DNA of 64,000 bases from Methylomarinum sp. Ch1-1 (GTDB taxonomy: Bacteria > Pseudomonadota > Gammaproteobacteria > Methylococcales > Methylomonadaceae), in the NCBI RefSeq assembly GCF_030717995.2, contig NZ_CP157743.1:2754501-2818500 (forward strand), written 5' to 3'. The translations under genes and the position numbers were made by a program. Within the stretch, counting starts at the first letter, position 1, and the number at the start of each line of letters is the position of its first letter. The notes under the pieces are model-generated. The model had not been told where the DNA came from. It worked only from the letters and a program-made list of their open reading frames with translations, and made no database searches. Shown here in pieces: positions 55,477 through 63,987 of this stretch.

Positions 55477-56159
55477 CGGAGAAACAACAAATTGCTTCCT
55501 CGGGCGTGGAGGCATTGATCGAGCGACTTAAGAACGAAGGCTTGGCCGCCGGACAGAAGAAGGCCGAAGCCATCGTACTCGATGCGCAAAAACGCGCCGA
55601 ATGGATCGTCGAAGAAGCCGAAGAAGAAGCCCGTCAGCTGAAGGAGCAAGCGAGACAAGACGTCGAGTCGATGCAGGCGGCAGCTCAGGATGCCTTGCAA
55701 TTGGCGGCGAGAGATGCGCTGATCAAACTGCGCGACTCCTTGCTCAACGGCTTCAGCCAGGAAGTCGGCCGCGTGGTCGGCGAACAAATGCAAGACCGTA
55801 CCTTTATGGAAAAACTGATACTGGAGCTGGCCGGTTCGGTGCGGGAAAAAACCGCGATGGACCGCAGCGAGTCCGTCGCCATGCAGTTGCCGACCGATGT
55901 GATCGGCGTGGAAGAACTGAAAAAGAACCCCGAAGAACTGAAACAGGGGGCGTTATCGCAATATACCGCCTCGCTCGCCGCCGAGATGTTGCGGGAGGGA
56001 GTCAGGTTCGAGATCAATGACGATCTGAGCGGCGGTTTGTTTATCAAGCTGGAAAACGAGGAAATGGTCATCGATTTCAGTGACCAAACTGTGGCCGCCT
56101 TGTTGCTGGAGCATATACAGCCGCGCTTCAGGGCTTTGCTGCAGGGCATCGTAAAATGA
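55473..56159 (+). CDS. atpE: V-type ATP synthase subunit E
   Basis: This 228-residue peripheral-stalk subunit has an Ala/Glu/Lys-rich helix (residues 10-80: EGLAAGQKKAEAIVLDAQKRAEWIVEEAEEEA) and a C-terminal globular domain ending DQTVAALLLEHIQPRFR. It overlaps both neighbours by 4 bp. Confidence 0.85.
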   Translation: MTEKQQIASSGVEALIERLKNEGLAAGQKKAEAIVLDAQKRAEWIVEEAEEEARQLKEQARQDVESMQAAAQDALQLAARDALIKLRDSLLNGFSQEVGRVVGEQMQDRTFMEKLILELAGSVREKTAMDRSESVAMQLPTDVIGVEELKKNPEELKQGALSQYTASLAAEMLREGVRFEINDDLSGGLFIKLENEEMVIDFSDQTVAALLLEHIQPRFRALLQGIVK

Positions 56160-56845
56160 TCGCCGAACGTTTCAAATATGCGATGTTGATGGCCAGCCTG
56201 CCGCCGCATAAGCCCGACCTGTACGCCGCCAAGCAGACGCCGATTTCCGAGATTCAGCTGCAGAAACGTTTACAGTGGCTGGAGCCCCAGGATGCCGAGG
56301 ACCTGGCCAAGATACAATCCTTGTTGTATTGGTCGAAAATACCCGATGCCAGCGATGAGAATTTTATCGCTCATACCTCGGCGATATTGGAGACGCTTCA
56401 TAATGTTTTTTTTCGCCAGGTAATCACCTGGCGTTTGGAATTACGCACCGTCATCGCCGCGTTAAGAAAGCGTCATCAGGGCATGAAGACGCCTCCGGAC
56501 AAGTCCGCGCTGGGGGTCGGGCGGTGGAATTTGTTTATCGAAAAAAACTGGGAGCAGGCCGATTTCGGCATCGGTCGTCAGTTGCCGTGGCTGGATCAGG
56601 CCAATACCCTGATCAGAAACCAAGACAGTCTGGCGCTGGAAAAATTTCTGCTGAATCTGGTATGGCGGCACTACGAACAACAGGGCAACGGTCATTATTT
56701 CGATTTTGAGGCGGTTATCATTTATGTGCTGCGCTGGGACGTGATCAATCGCTGGAATCATTATCATAAGCAACAGGCGGTGCAACGTTTCTCCGATATC
56801 GTCGAGCAACGTTTACAAGGTGTTTTTGACGGATTTTATCAATGA
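56156..56845 (+). CDS. DUF2764 protein of the V-ATPase operon (possible C-like subunit)
   Basis: This 229-residue helical protein opens YAMLMASLPPHKPD, the DUF2764 signature. The family is found next to atpE and atpA in Chlamydia, Borrelia and Bacteroidetes operons that lack a standard C subunit, so it may replace subunit C/d; that is inference. It overlaps both neighbours by 4 bp. Confidence 0.8.
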   Translation: MIAERFKYAMLMASLPPHKPDLYAAKQTPISEIQLQKRLQWLEPQDAEDLAKIQSLLYWSKIPDASDENFIAHTSAILETLHNVFFRQVITWRLELRTVIAALRKRHQGMKTPPDKSALGVGRWNLFIEKNWEQADFGIGRQLPWLDQANTLIRNQDSLALEKFLLNLVWRHYEQQGNGHYFDFEAVIIYVLRWDVINRWNHYHKQQAVQRFSDIVEQRLQGVFDGFYQ

Positions 56846-58656
56846 ATACAGAGACACAGGCAAGCGCAAAAGTCATTGCCGTTCAGGATGACATCGTTTC
56901 GATTCAGTCGTTGCCGGGCGTCGATAAGGCGCTGACCAAGAACGAGTTGGTCTATATCCTGCCTTCCCGAAGCACAGCCAGGTACACCGAGCGTCTGAAA
57001 GCCGAAGTATTGCGGATACACGGCGACCGCGCCGACGCCCAAGTCTATGAAAGCACCGCCGGGATCGCCGTCGGCGATCCGGTCGAGCAGAGCGGCCGAA
57101 TGTTGTCGGTGGAGTTGGGGCCGGGGTTGCTTGGGCAGGTTTATGATGGCTTGCAAAATCCGTTGGATTTGCTCGGCAAAGAATACGGCTATTTCCTGCC
57201 CAGAGGCGTCGATTTGCCGGCTCTGGACGTTAACAGCAAATGGGCTTTCACGCCGATCGTGCAGAGCGGCGAAAAGGTCACGGCCGGCTCGGTCATCGGC
57301 ACCGTCGTTGAACGACGCTTCACACATAAAATTATGGTGCCCTTCGATGTCGGTGGAGAAGCCGAAGTGATCTGGATTCAGGAGGGCGCCGTCAGCATCG
57401 AAGAAGCAGTGGCGGTGATCCGCTTGAAAAACGGTCGGGAGCAGAATATTTACTTGAAACAAAGCTGGCCGGTCAGGATTCCGTTGCCGAGACAGCTGCT
57501 TATGCATAACCTCGCCGAACGTCAGTATCCCGACCGGCCTTTGATCACCCATCTGCGTTTGATCGACACCTTTTTTCCGATTGCCGAGGGCGGCACCGGC
57601 TGTATCCCGGGCCCGTTCGGCGCCGGCAAAACGGTCTTGCAGAATCTGATCTCGCGTAATTCCGACGTCGATATCGTCATCGTCGTCGCCTGCGGAGAAC
57701 GGGCCGGCGAGGTGGTCGAAACGATCACAGAATTTCCGCAGTTATCGGACCCTAAAGGCAGCGGTTCGCTGATGGATAGAACCATCATCATCTGCAATAC
57801 CTCGTCTATGCCGGTCGCCGCCCGCGAAGCCTCGATCTATACCGGCATTACCCTCGGTGAATATTATCGCCAGATGGGATTGAATGTGCTGTTGCTGGCC
57901 GATTCCACCTCGCGCTGGGCGCAGGCGATGCGGGAGACTTCCGCCCGCCTGGAGGAGATTCCCGGAGAAGAAGCCTTTCCAGCCTACCTGGATTCCTCGA
58001 TCAAATCGATCTATGAACGGGCCGGCATGCTGGTGACCGCCGACGGCAGCCGCGGCAGCTTGACGATGATCGGTACGGTGTCGCCGGCCGGCGGCAACTT
58101 TGAAGAGCCGGTCACCCAGTCGACGCTGAATACCGTTAAGACATTTTTGGGGCTCAGTGCAGAACGGGCCTATAAGCGTTTCTATCCGGCCGTGGACCCG
58201 CTGATTTCCTGGTCCAGATATCTCGAACAGCTGCACGACTGGTATGAACGCGAACTGGAGCCAGGCTGGAGCGGTCAGGTATTGGCGGTGCTGGCATTAC
58301 TGAAACGCGGTGATGATATTTATCAAATGATACAGGTCGCCGGGGAAGAGGGCATCACTTTGGCGGATTATGTGACTTATCAGGAGGCATTGTTCGTAGA
58401 CATGGTTTATTTGCAGCAGGACGCCTTCGACGAGGTCGATGTCGCGGTGCCGATACAGCGACAAAAAGAAAACTTCAAGCTGTTAGTCAAACTGGTGACG
58501 GCCGATTACCGCTTCGGCGATCAGAGCCAGGCCAGAGAATATTTCGTGCGCTTGACCGGTTTGTTCAAGAATCTGAATTATGCGAAATATCAATCCGCCG
58601 AATATCAGGCCTTGCTGAACAAAATTGATGAGCTAGCGGGGGCGGTGCAGGCTTAG
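56842..58656 (+). CDS. atpA: V-type ATP synthase catalytic subunit A
   Basis: This 604-residue catalytic subunit has the P-loop GPFGAGKTV near residue 257 and the catalytic Glu in ACGERAGEVVE. The family's extra domain lies between residues 110 and 190, and LLLADSTSRWAQAMRE is typical. It is the last gene of the operon; no F or G subunit gene follows. Confidence 0.95.
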   Translation: MNTETQASAKVIAVQDDIVSIQSLPGVDKALTKNELVYILPSRSTARYTERLKAEVLRIHGDRADAQVYESTAGIAVGDPVEQSGRMLSVELGPGLLGQVYDGLQNPLDLLGKEYGYFLPRGVDLPALDVNSKWAFTPIVQSGEKVTAGSVIGTVVERRFTHKIMVPFDVGGEAEVIWIQEGAVSIEEAVAVIRLKNGREQNIYLKQSWPVRIPLPRQLLMHNLAERQYPDRPLITHLRLIDTFFPIAEGGTGCIPGPFGAGKTVLQNLISRNSDVDIVIVVACGERAGEVVETITEFPQLSDPKGSGSLMDRTIIICNTSSMPVAAREASIYTGITLGEYYRQMGLNVLLLADSTSRWAQAMRETSARLEEIPGEEAFPAYLDSSIKSIYERAGMLVTADGSRGSLTMIGTVSPAGGNFEEPVTQSTLNTVKTFLGLSAERAYKRFYPAVDPLISWSRYLEQLHDWYERELEPGWSGQVLAVLALLKRGDDIYQMIQVAGEEGITLADYVTYQEALFVDMVYLQQDAFDEVDVAVPIQRQKENFKLLVKLVTADYRFGDQSQAREYFVRLTGLFKNLNYAKYQSAEYQALLNKIDELAGAVQA

Positions 58657-58879
58657 GGGGACGACAAAAGCGTCTAGAGTTTGACCAATCGAAGACAGCT
58701 AGGTAATACGATGGGAAATATTATACTGGAGATATCTAAATCTGTTTATCATGAAAATAAGTATGTTATGCCGTTTAGAGCTACAAGGTTTTCAATACAG
58801 AAGGGGGGATTTGCATTTCTAATGAATGAGATGTGCAGATCTGGGTAATCATTCATTATGTACTGGTAAATATGAAGTT

Positions 58880-59119
58880 ATGAGTCCAACAGTATTTAGA
58901 GAAGATGGATACCGTTTTTTCTTTTTCTCACGAGAAGAGGAACGTATGCACGTCCATGTAGTATCAGGAGAAGGAGAGGCAAAGTTTTGGCTTGAGCCAG
59001 AAATTGAATTGGCAAAGAATTATAATTATTCAAGAAAGCAATTGAAAACAATCGAATCACTTGTGGAGGCTCATTACAATGAACTCATTGGCGCATGGAA
59101 ACAACACTTCGGCAGTTGA
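58880..59119 (+). CDS. DUF4160 protein, probable first gene of a toxin-antitoxin-like pair
   Basis: This 79-residue protein, MSPTVFREDGYRFFFFSREEERMHVHV..., matches DUF4160 (PTVFR...GYRFFFFSxE..EPxHVHV). ATG 58880 is used because family members begin there. It overlaps the DUF2442 gene by 41 bp; such pairs are predicted toxin-antitoxin modules, unproven here. G+C is visibly lower than in the V-ATPase genes. Confidence 0.75.
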   Translation: MSPTVFREDGYRFFFFSREEERMHVHVVSGEGEAKFWLEPEIELAKNYNYSRKQLKTIESLVEAHYNELIGAWKQHFGS

Positions 59120-59345
59120 AGTAACCAATATTTCTACACATGGTGTTTGGCTTTATAGTCATGGAAAAGAACTTTTTATGTCGTATAAAGATTTTCCCTG
59201 GTTTAAAGATCAGGCGATAAGTTCAGTCATTAATGTTGAAGAACAATCGCCTGGTCATTTTTATTGGCCAGATATTGATGTGGATTTGACCGAAGAAATC
59301 ATTGAACATATTGAAAGATTCCCACTTAAAGCACAAAGTACATGA
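59079..59345 (+). CDS. DUF2442 protein, partner of the DUF4160 gene
   Basis: This 88-residue protein has WLYSHGKELFMSYKDFPWFKD and HFYWPDIDVDLTEEIIEHIERFP, typical of DUF2442. GGAGG precedes ATG 59079. Its stop codon lies inside the 5' arm of the attC-like palindrome at 59340-59420, as usual for integron cassettes. Confidence 0.78.
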   Translation: MNSLAHGNNTSAVEVTNISTHGVWLYSHGKELFMSYKDFPWFKDQAISSVINVEEQSPGHFYWPDIDVDLTEEIIEHIERFPLKAQST

Positions 59346-59420
59346 CAATCGCATTCACTCAGACCGCCAAAAGTGCCGCTTCGCACTTCTTTTAGCGGCT
59401 GGTGATGCGAAGCGTTAAGT
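59340..59420 (+). other. attC-like integron recombination site
   Basis: An imperfect palindrome of about 80 bp. The 5' arm ACATGACAATCGCATTCACT pairs with the 3' arm GGTGATGCGAAGCGTTAAGT. The 3' core GTTAAGT (59414-59420) fits GTTRRRY. The centre is AAAAGTGC...GCACTTCTTTT. Unpaired bases sit on one arm, as in attC. The next gene's ribosome site begins right after it. Confidence 0.65.
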
Positions 59421-59435
59421 TTCAAGGAGAGTTCA

Positions 59436-59909
59436 TTGCAAGCAGCAACAATAAAAATATTCCTGGTTCACGGAAGTCCAAGCGGACTAAGGACGGCAGA
59501 GCTGTCAAATTGGTCTGGCAAAGCCATCGCCGCGCCAAGAACAGAGATTTCAGACCTTTTGAAACGAGAGGAGCTTGCAAACCCAGGATTCTATCTTCTA
59601 ACAGGCGTCGACCCAGAATCGGGTGATAGAGCTATTTATATTGGTGAAGCCGAAAATGTCACAAATAGGTTGAAAGGTCATGCAACAAAGGACTTTTGGA
59701 ATGCTGCAACAGTCTTTGTTTCTAAAGATGAGAATCTGACGAAAGCCCATATACGCTATATAGAGGGTGTACTAATCGAAAGAGCAAACAACAATGGCGT
59801 TGCCATTGTTATGAACTCTGCAAGTAGCGGAGCAAGACTTCCAGAGTCAGATGCGGCAGAGATGGATGTTTTTCTGGAAAAATGTCTTCAACTCCTTATT
59901 GCAAAATAA
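59436..59909 (+). CDS. GIY-YIG nuclease-family protein, C-terminal part shifted out of frame
   Basis: A 157-residue N-terminal part with an AIYIGEAENVTNRLKGH motif (GIY-YIG: FYLLTG...IYIG, then Arg and an IRYIE Glu). TTG 59436 follows AAGGAGA. Family members normally continue into a DUF4357 domain, which is present here in the -1 frame from about 59903. The frame break falls at GCAAAATAA, a run of four A. The gene is either a pseudogene, a sequencing error or, less likely, a frameshifting gene. Confidence 0.6.
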   Translation: MQAATIKIFLVHGSPSGLRTAELSNWSGKAIAAPRTEISDLLKREELANPGFYLLTGVDPESGDRAIYIGEAENVTNRLKGHATKDFWNAATVFVSKDENLTKAHIRYIEGVLIERANNNGVAIVMNSASSGARLPESDAAEMDVFLEKCLQLLIAK

Positions 59910-60205
59910 AGGGGCTCACTGCCACGGGGAAACGAACTGCAAACGGTTTTATTGTCTTTGCTGGTTCGCAGGCTGTCTTAGAGCACAGAGCTTCTGCGAA
60001 GCGTATGCGAGCCAAAAGAGAACAGTTGATTGAAAAGGGGGTTCTTTTGCAAGAAGGCGATCACCTAGTATTTACCAAAGACATAGAGTTTGGCTCACCA
60101 AGCACCGCTGGTAGCGTTGTTCGTGGAGGTAATACAAATGGCCTTACGAATTGGAAAAATTCACAAGGCATTCAGCTCAAAGAGATCGAAGCTAATGAAA
60201 CTTAA
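59900..60205 (+). pseudogene. DUF4357 C-terminal part of the GIY-YIG gene (other frame)
   Basis: Translation in the -1 frame gives KIKGLTATGKRTANGFIVFAG, then KRMRAKREQLIEKGVLLQEGD and FGSPSTAGSVVRGG...GLTNWKNSQG. This is a complete DUF4357 domain that directly continues the GIY-YIG reading frame if one base is slipped. The stop TAA lies within ACTTAAC, another attC-like 5' core. Confidence 0.6.
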
Positions 60206-60250
60206 CAATTTGCTGCACACGGAAAAATTACTCGCTGCATGAAAAATAAA
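60200..60250 (+). other. Possible attC 5' arm, degenerate
   Basis: ACTTAAC (60200-60206) fits the RYYYAAC core and overlaps the stop codon of the upstream gene. A convincing 3' arm is not seen before the IS4 element; the site may be truncated. Confidence 0.3.
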
Positions 60251-60313
60251 TCTGTTCCCTTTTTGTCCTCTTTTTTGAGAATGAACACTGTGGCCTCGAG
60301 AAGGAGAAGAGGT

Positions 60314-61737
60314 CATAAGCGCCAACTTAAGCATCTAAGTAATTGATTAAAAAAGGCTAACACCTAAATCCCGACATTCAGTAATGAGCTCCAAAACTCG
60401 ATCCGGCAAACCCTGAAGCTTTCTCTTGCGCGGACGTTCACAGAGGCTTTTTATGCAGTCGTCAATAAAGTACTATTTTTGAAAACAAGCCAAGTCCTGC
60501 CTTGATCTCATTGGCGATCGTGCGCCATAAGCGCCAATGGGTAATTGAACGATCGCCGTCCATTGTGGTGGCCGCTCGGCCGAATCGGCGTTGCGCTATT
60601 TTTGAGTCACTGCAGCAAACAGTAACTTGCCGTGCAAATACAAATCCGCCAGCTTGCTGTCTTTTCGGGCGCGTAGCCGGTCGATATCGAGCAAGCTCTT
60701 TAGCCGCTTTATGACCAGCTCCACTTGCCAACGAACCCGGTAGAGCTCAGCGATTGATTTCGTGTCGAGCAGCGACTCGGGAGCGAAGTAAAATCAACAC
60801 CCAGCCGCTCAGCATCAAGGTCTTTTGGCTCGCCGTGCGACCTTTATCACGCGCGCGTTGTTTCGCTTTGCGGCGTGCTTGCGCCGCCTGTTCCGGCGGT
60901 AACGGCATGGCATGCACCACGCCTTCAATACGTTTGTCTTGATGACACAGATAAACCGGTATCGCACCCGGCTGACCATTCAAATCGCGTATGCGCTGTT
61001 CCCAATCGATTTTGACATTTTTCGGTTCGTTGCGCCTTTCGTAAAGGGTCATGCTGTGTGGATTGTAGCGCAGCACAACGTGGCCGCCGCGATCAATGAC
61101 CGGGACTAAAGACTTCGGTTGGTTGTAGCCTCGATCAACCACCGCGACATCACCTGCGGCTAACTGATAGTGATCCAAGCTCTCGCCGACTTTATCGGTC
61201 GTGACGTTGACCTCGCGGAGTGTCAAGCTCAACAGGTCGATGGCCACATGCAAGCGATACGTTGTTTCTTTCGCACCGGGTTCTTGCACGGTCGAACCGT
61301 CAATCACAATGAAATTCAAGGAGCCATTGTTGATCTGTTTATCCAATCCGAACACACGCTTCAGTAACGACTTGATCCACACCACGCAGGCCACCAGTCG
61401 CTTGGTCACCGCCGTGTCGCTCAAACAGCCTTGAAGCTTGGCAACTTCGCCGGCACAGCTGCGCAACGACAAGTCCAGTCCGCAATACAACAGGACTAGC
61501 TGCAATAATTGCAACGGTGATCGGATTTTCCGTGCCCGTGCAAACGCCTGTAATTCATAGGCCTGCTCCTGGAAATCTGCTGGGAGCTCTTGCAAAAAGT
61601 CATCAAAAAGGGTATCTGTTAGCTGTGGCTGCTTCATAGAGATTTTCACTTTCGTCGGTAAAAATACTCTATGTTGTGGTCACACCTTGATTTTTTAACT
61701 GTGAATCAAAGTCTTGCGTCTTAAGTTGGCGCTTATG
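60314..61737 (-). mobile_element. IS4-type insertion sequence with 11 bp target duplication
   Basis: A 1424 bp element with perfect 18 bp terminal inverted repeats CATAAGCGCCAACTTAAG (60314-60331) and CTTAAGTTGGCGCTTATG (61720-61737). It is flanked by direct repeats GGAGAAGAGGT (60303-60313 and 61738-61748). Length, repeat length and duplication size all fit the IS4 family. Its transposase gene is frameshifted. Confidence 0.92.
60376..61649 (-). pseudogene. tnpA: IS4-family transposase with several frameshifts
   Basis: The intact N-terminal frame (61649-60747, 300 residues) holds FIVIDGSTVQEPG (first catalytic Asp) and VAVVDRGY (second Asp). The C-terminal Y-R-E-K signature, YRVRWQVELVIKRLKSLLDI, is present at about 60680-60740 but in the next frame. 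A second break lies at CAAAAATAG near 60600 and a third at another CAAAAATAG near 60478. So it is not expected to make active transposase unless the breaks are sequence errors at A-runs. Confidence 0.85.
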
Positions 61738-61987
61738 GGAGAAGAGGTCGGGGCGATCTGGGGAAGAGCTAGCAAAGTAGGGCGCTTGACAACAATCAAC
61801 TTAACGCTTACTGTCATTCCCAAAAATATGCAGGCCGGTTTTCTCGATTTGTCTGTTGATATCAACTTATCAAGGCAAAAATGCCTGATTTTCAGGATAT
61901 GCAGGAATATATGCCCGAATTACCGGAAATTATCAACTTATCAGGGAAAATTGACCTGATAATCATTGGTTAGATTTTAACAAATAA

Positions 61988-62640
61988 TGAGAAATCCCCC
62001 GGCTCTGCCGGGGAGACAGCAAAAGTTTGACATTCAGAGGAGTCCATCAGGAAACTCAACATCGTGAACCGCCAAGCACACGATAGAGGAGAACCTGATG
62101 GACGAGAATGAAAGCTTAAGTCACTCGCGATGGGAGTGCAAATATCATGTGGTATTTATCCCCAAATGCCGGCGTCGCACTTTGTATAAAGAGTTGCGTA
62201 AACATTTGGGCGAGGTATTTCGAAGGCTAGCGAGCCAGAAAGAAAGCCGGATTATAGAAGGGCATTTGATGCCGGATCATGTGCATATGTTGATCGCGAT
62301 ACCGCCGAAATACGCCGTTTCCCAGGTGATTGGTTTTATCAAAGGCAAAAGTGCAATCCATTTGGCTCGAGTCTATGGAGAGAAGAAACGAAATTTTGTT
62401 GGGCAACACTTTTGGGCGCGGGGTTACTTTGTTTCGACAGTGGGTCGAGATGAAACGATGATCCGAGAATACATCCGTCACCAAGAACAAGAAGACCAGA
62501 GAATTGAACAATTGAATCTTTGGAATTGAGTGCCACCTTTAGGTGGCTATTAAATTGGGGCCGCGTTAGCGACCCCTTATACCGCTTTGAGCGGTTCACA
62601 ACATAAAGCCCCCGGCTTTGCCGGGGGATATTTACTAAAA
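61988..62640 (+). mobile_element. IS200/IS605-like element (Y1 transposase with end hairpins)
   Basis: Left hairpin CCCCGGCTCTGCCGGGG (61997-62013) and right hairpin CCCCCGGCTTTGCCGGGGG (62609-62627) bracket a Y1 transposase gene. Near-identical hairpins at both ends and the lack of terminal inverted repeats fit this class. Exact cleavage points cannot be fixed. Further small hairpins lie at 62532-62547, about 62555-62572 and 62580-62595. Confidence 0.75.
62098..62529 (+). CDS. tnpA: IS200/IS605-family Y1 transposase
   Basis: This 143-residue single-strand transposase has the HUH motif in GHLMPDHVHMLI. The catalytic Tyr is probably in REYIRHQEQED. SRWECKYHVVFIPKCRR is the typical N-terminus. 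GAGGAG precedes ATG 62098. It appears intact. Confidence 0.9.
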   Translation: MDENESLSHSRWECKYHVVFIPKCRRRTLYKELRKHLGEVFRRLASQKESRIIEGHLMPDHVHMLIAIPPKYAVSQVIGFIKGKSAIHLARVYGEKKRNFVGQHFWARGYFVSTVGRDETMIREYIRHQEQEDQRIEQLNLWN

Positions 62641-62659
62641 GCATTCGGAGGGAACCTAA

Positions 62660-63469
62660 ATGACATCAATCACATTCGCCATAAAATATCATTATGGTGA
62701 TGCCGAACAAGGCCGTCTTGATATGTACGATGCAGCTGTGTCATTCCAGGGCTTTGCAAGAGCACTATCTATTACGGCTCACGCCTTATTGAATGATGGC
62801 GAAATACGGAAAAAAGGGCACCAAATAGCAGGTGGTGAACTCTATATTAACCCATCACGAAAAGGCAGTTTTGAACAGATAGTAACGTTTGTTATTACAA
62901 ACAAAGAAGCTATTGGTGCAAGCATTGCCGCTGCTGCATTCTACGACCTAATCAAGTGGACATGGTCTAAAACTCTAGAGATCGCCTACGAACCAGAAAC
63001 CCCGCACGTACGAAAATTATCTGAGAGAATTGAACCATTCATCGGTGAAATGGAAGAGGTCCTTGAGGTTCCTCTTGAGCAAGCGCACAGACCAATCAAA
63101 AAAGACGAAAATGTGGTTGTTACTATAAAGCGCCAAAGAATTGGTGAGGTTGTTCGTTTAGATTCGTCAACTTTGGAGAAAGTATCGCTTCGTGTCGAAG
63201 ATGCCACCACACACAACATTCGCGGAAACGTCACTCGATACAATATATTGTCAGGTTATGGAAGGTTCTATGATGATGAACTAGATAGAACCGTATCATT
63301 CAAAATTGGTGATGATGTTAGTTCTGCCCAGAAACAACTGTTGACATGGTCAATGCACTACGCCCAGGAAGCGCAAGGCGAAGGAAAGCTGCTTATTGAT
63401 GCCAAGCGCGTTCTCACCTCAAAAGGAGTTACTAAGCGCTATTTAATCTCTAATATCAAGCAGGCGTAA
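62660..63469 (+). CDS. Unknown protein in an integron-like cassette
   Basis: A 269-residue soluble protein with no signal peptide. Residues 1-60 (TFAIKYHYGDAEQGRLDMYDAAVSFQGFARALSI) look like a folded beta-alpha unit. Residues 90-115 form a hydrophobic helix, and the second half is beta-rich (VVVTIKRQRIGEVVRLDSSTLEKVSLRVED). I do not recognise a characterised family. GGAGGGA precedes ATG 62660. The stop lies 1 bp before an attC-like site, and G+C is low. Confidence 0.65.
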   Translation: MTSITFAIKYHYGDAEQGRLDMYDAAVSFQGFARALSITAHALLNDGEIRKKGHQIAGGELYINPSRKGSFEQIVTFVITNKEAIGASIAAAAFYDLIKWTWSKTLEIAYEPETPHVRKLSERIEPFIGEMEEVLEVPLEQAHRPIKKDENVVVTIKRQRIGEVVRLDSSTLEKVSLRVEDATTHNIRGNVTRYNILSGYGRFYDDELDRTVSFKIGDDVSSAQKQLLTWSMHYAQEAQGEGKLLIDAKRVLTSKGVTKRYLISNIKQA

Positions 63470-63470
63470 A

Positions 63471-63539
63471 ATCTAACACGACGCTCCACCTGACCAAAAA
63501 CCGCTACGCGGTTTTCGTCGGGTGAGCTGAGCGTTAGCA
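63471..63539 (+). other. attC-like integron recombination site
   Basis: A 69 bp imperfect palindrome. The 5' core ATCTAAC (63471-63477, fits RYYYAAC) pairs with GTTAGCA (63533-63539). Arms ACGCTCCACCTGAC and GTCGGGTGAGCTGAGC pair with one extra base on the 5' side. The centre is AAAACCGCTACGCGGTTTT. The next start codon follows 11 bp later. Confidence 0.7.
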
Positions 63540-63549
63540 GGCTGGAGTT

Positions 63550-63987
63550 ATGGAAATTTCTGACTTAATCAAAATTTTATTTGGTGCCGTTCTTGGTGTC
63601 GGCTTGACGTTGATTGTGGACTGGGTTCGGCTGTATCGCGAGAAAAAGTTTTTGTCTAAATCGCTATCAGCTGAAGTTTCGGTAATTTTGGAACATTTGA
63701 GACCCTTTGCTACAACTGAGGCAAAAGTTTTCAGCAAAACCGAGTTGCCGTCGCTGACTCCGCTTCCAGTATCAGCAATTGGGGTAATGCCTATATCAAT
63801 TTCCATGAAGGTAATGAAAGCTCATTGGGCTATTAAACTCGCAAATGAGCATCGCCTACTAGCAATTGAAGCTGAAAAAAATGGACAATCCGATGCTTTG
63901 AATATTTATGCGTCGATATACATGGAGTGGCTAAAGAAGGCTTATGGCTATATTCAAAATTTGGCTGAAGATTTACCTTCTTGCTAA
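63550..63987 (+). CDS. Unknown small membrane-anchored protein
   Basis: A 145-residue protein with an N-terminal helix (IKILFGAVLGVGLTLIVDWVRLY) and a cytoplasmic helical domain. No family is recognised. It starts 11 bp after an attC-like site. Its stop codon TAA lies inside GCTAAC, which resembles the 5' core of another attC at 63983 that runs out of the window. Confidence 0.65.
   Translation: MEISDLIKILFGAVLGVGLTLIVDWVRLYREKKFLSKSLSAEVSVILEHLRPFATTEAKVFSKTELPSLTPLPVSAIGVMPISISMKVMKAHWAIKLANEHRLLAIEAEKNGQSDALNIYASIYMEWLKKAYGYIQNLAEDLPSC

Noticed and set aside
58711-58848. 45-codon frame MGNIILEISK... before the DUF4160 gene
   Set aside because: It is short, has no clear ribosome site and no recognisable similarity; it may be a remnant of a cassette gene but cannot be supported.
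61714-61959. 81-codon frame across the IS4 right end
   Set aside because: It begins inside the IS4 inverted repeat and continues into flanking sequence, so it was created by the insertion.
61969-61975. GTTAGAT matching the attC GTTRRRY core before the IS200-like element
   Set aside because: No pairing 5' arm could be found, so a seven-base match is not enough.
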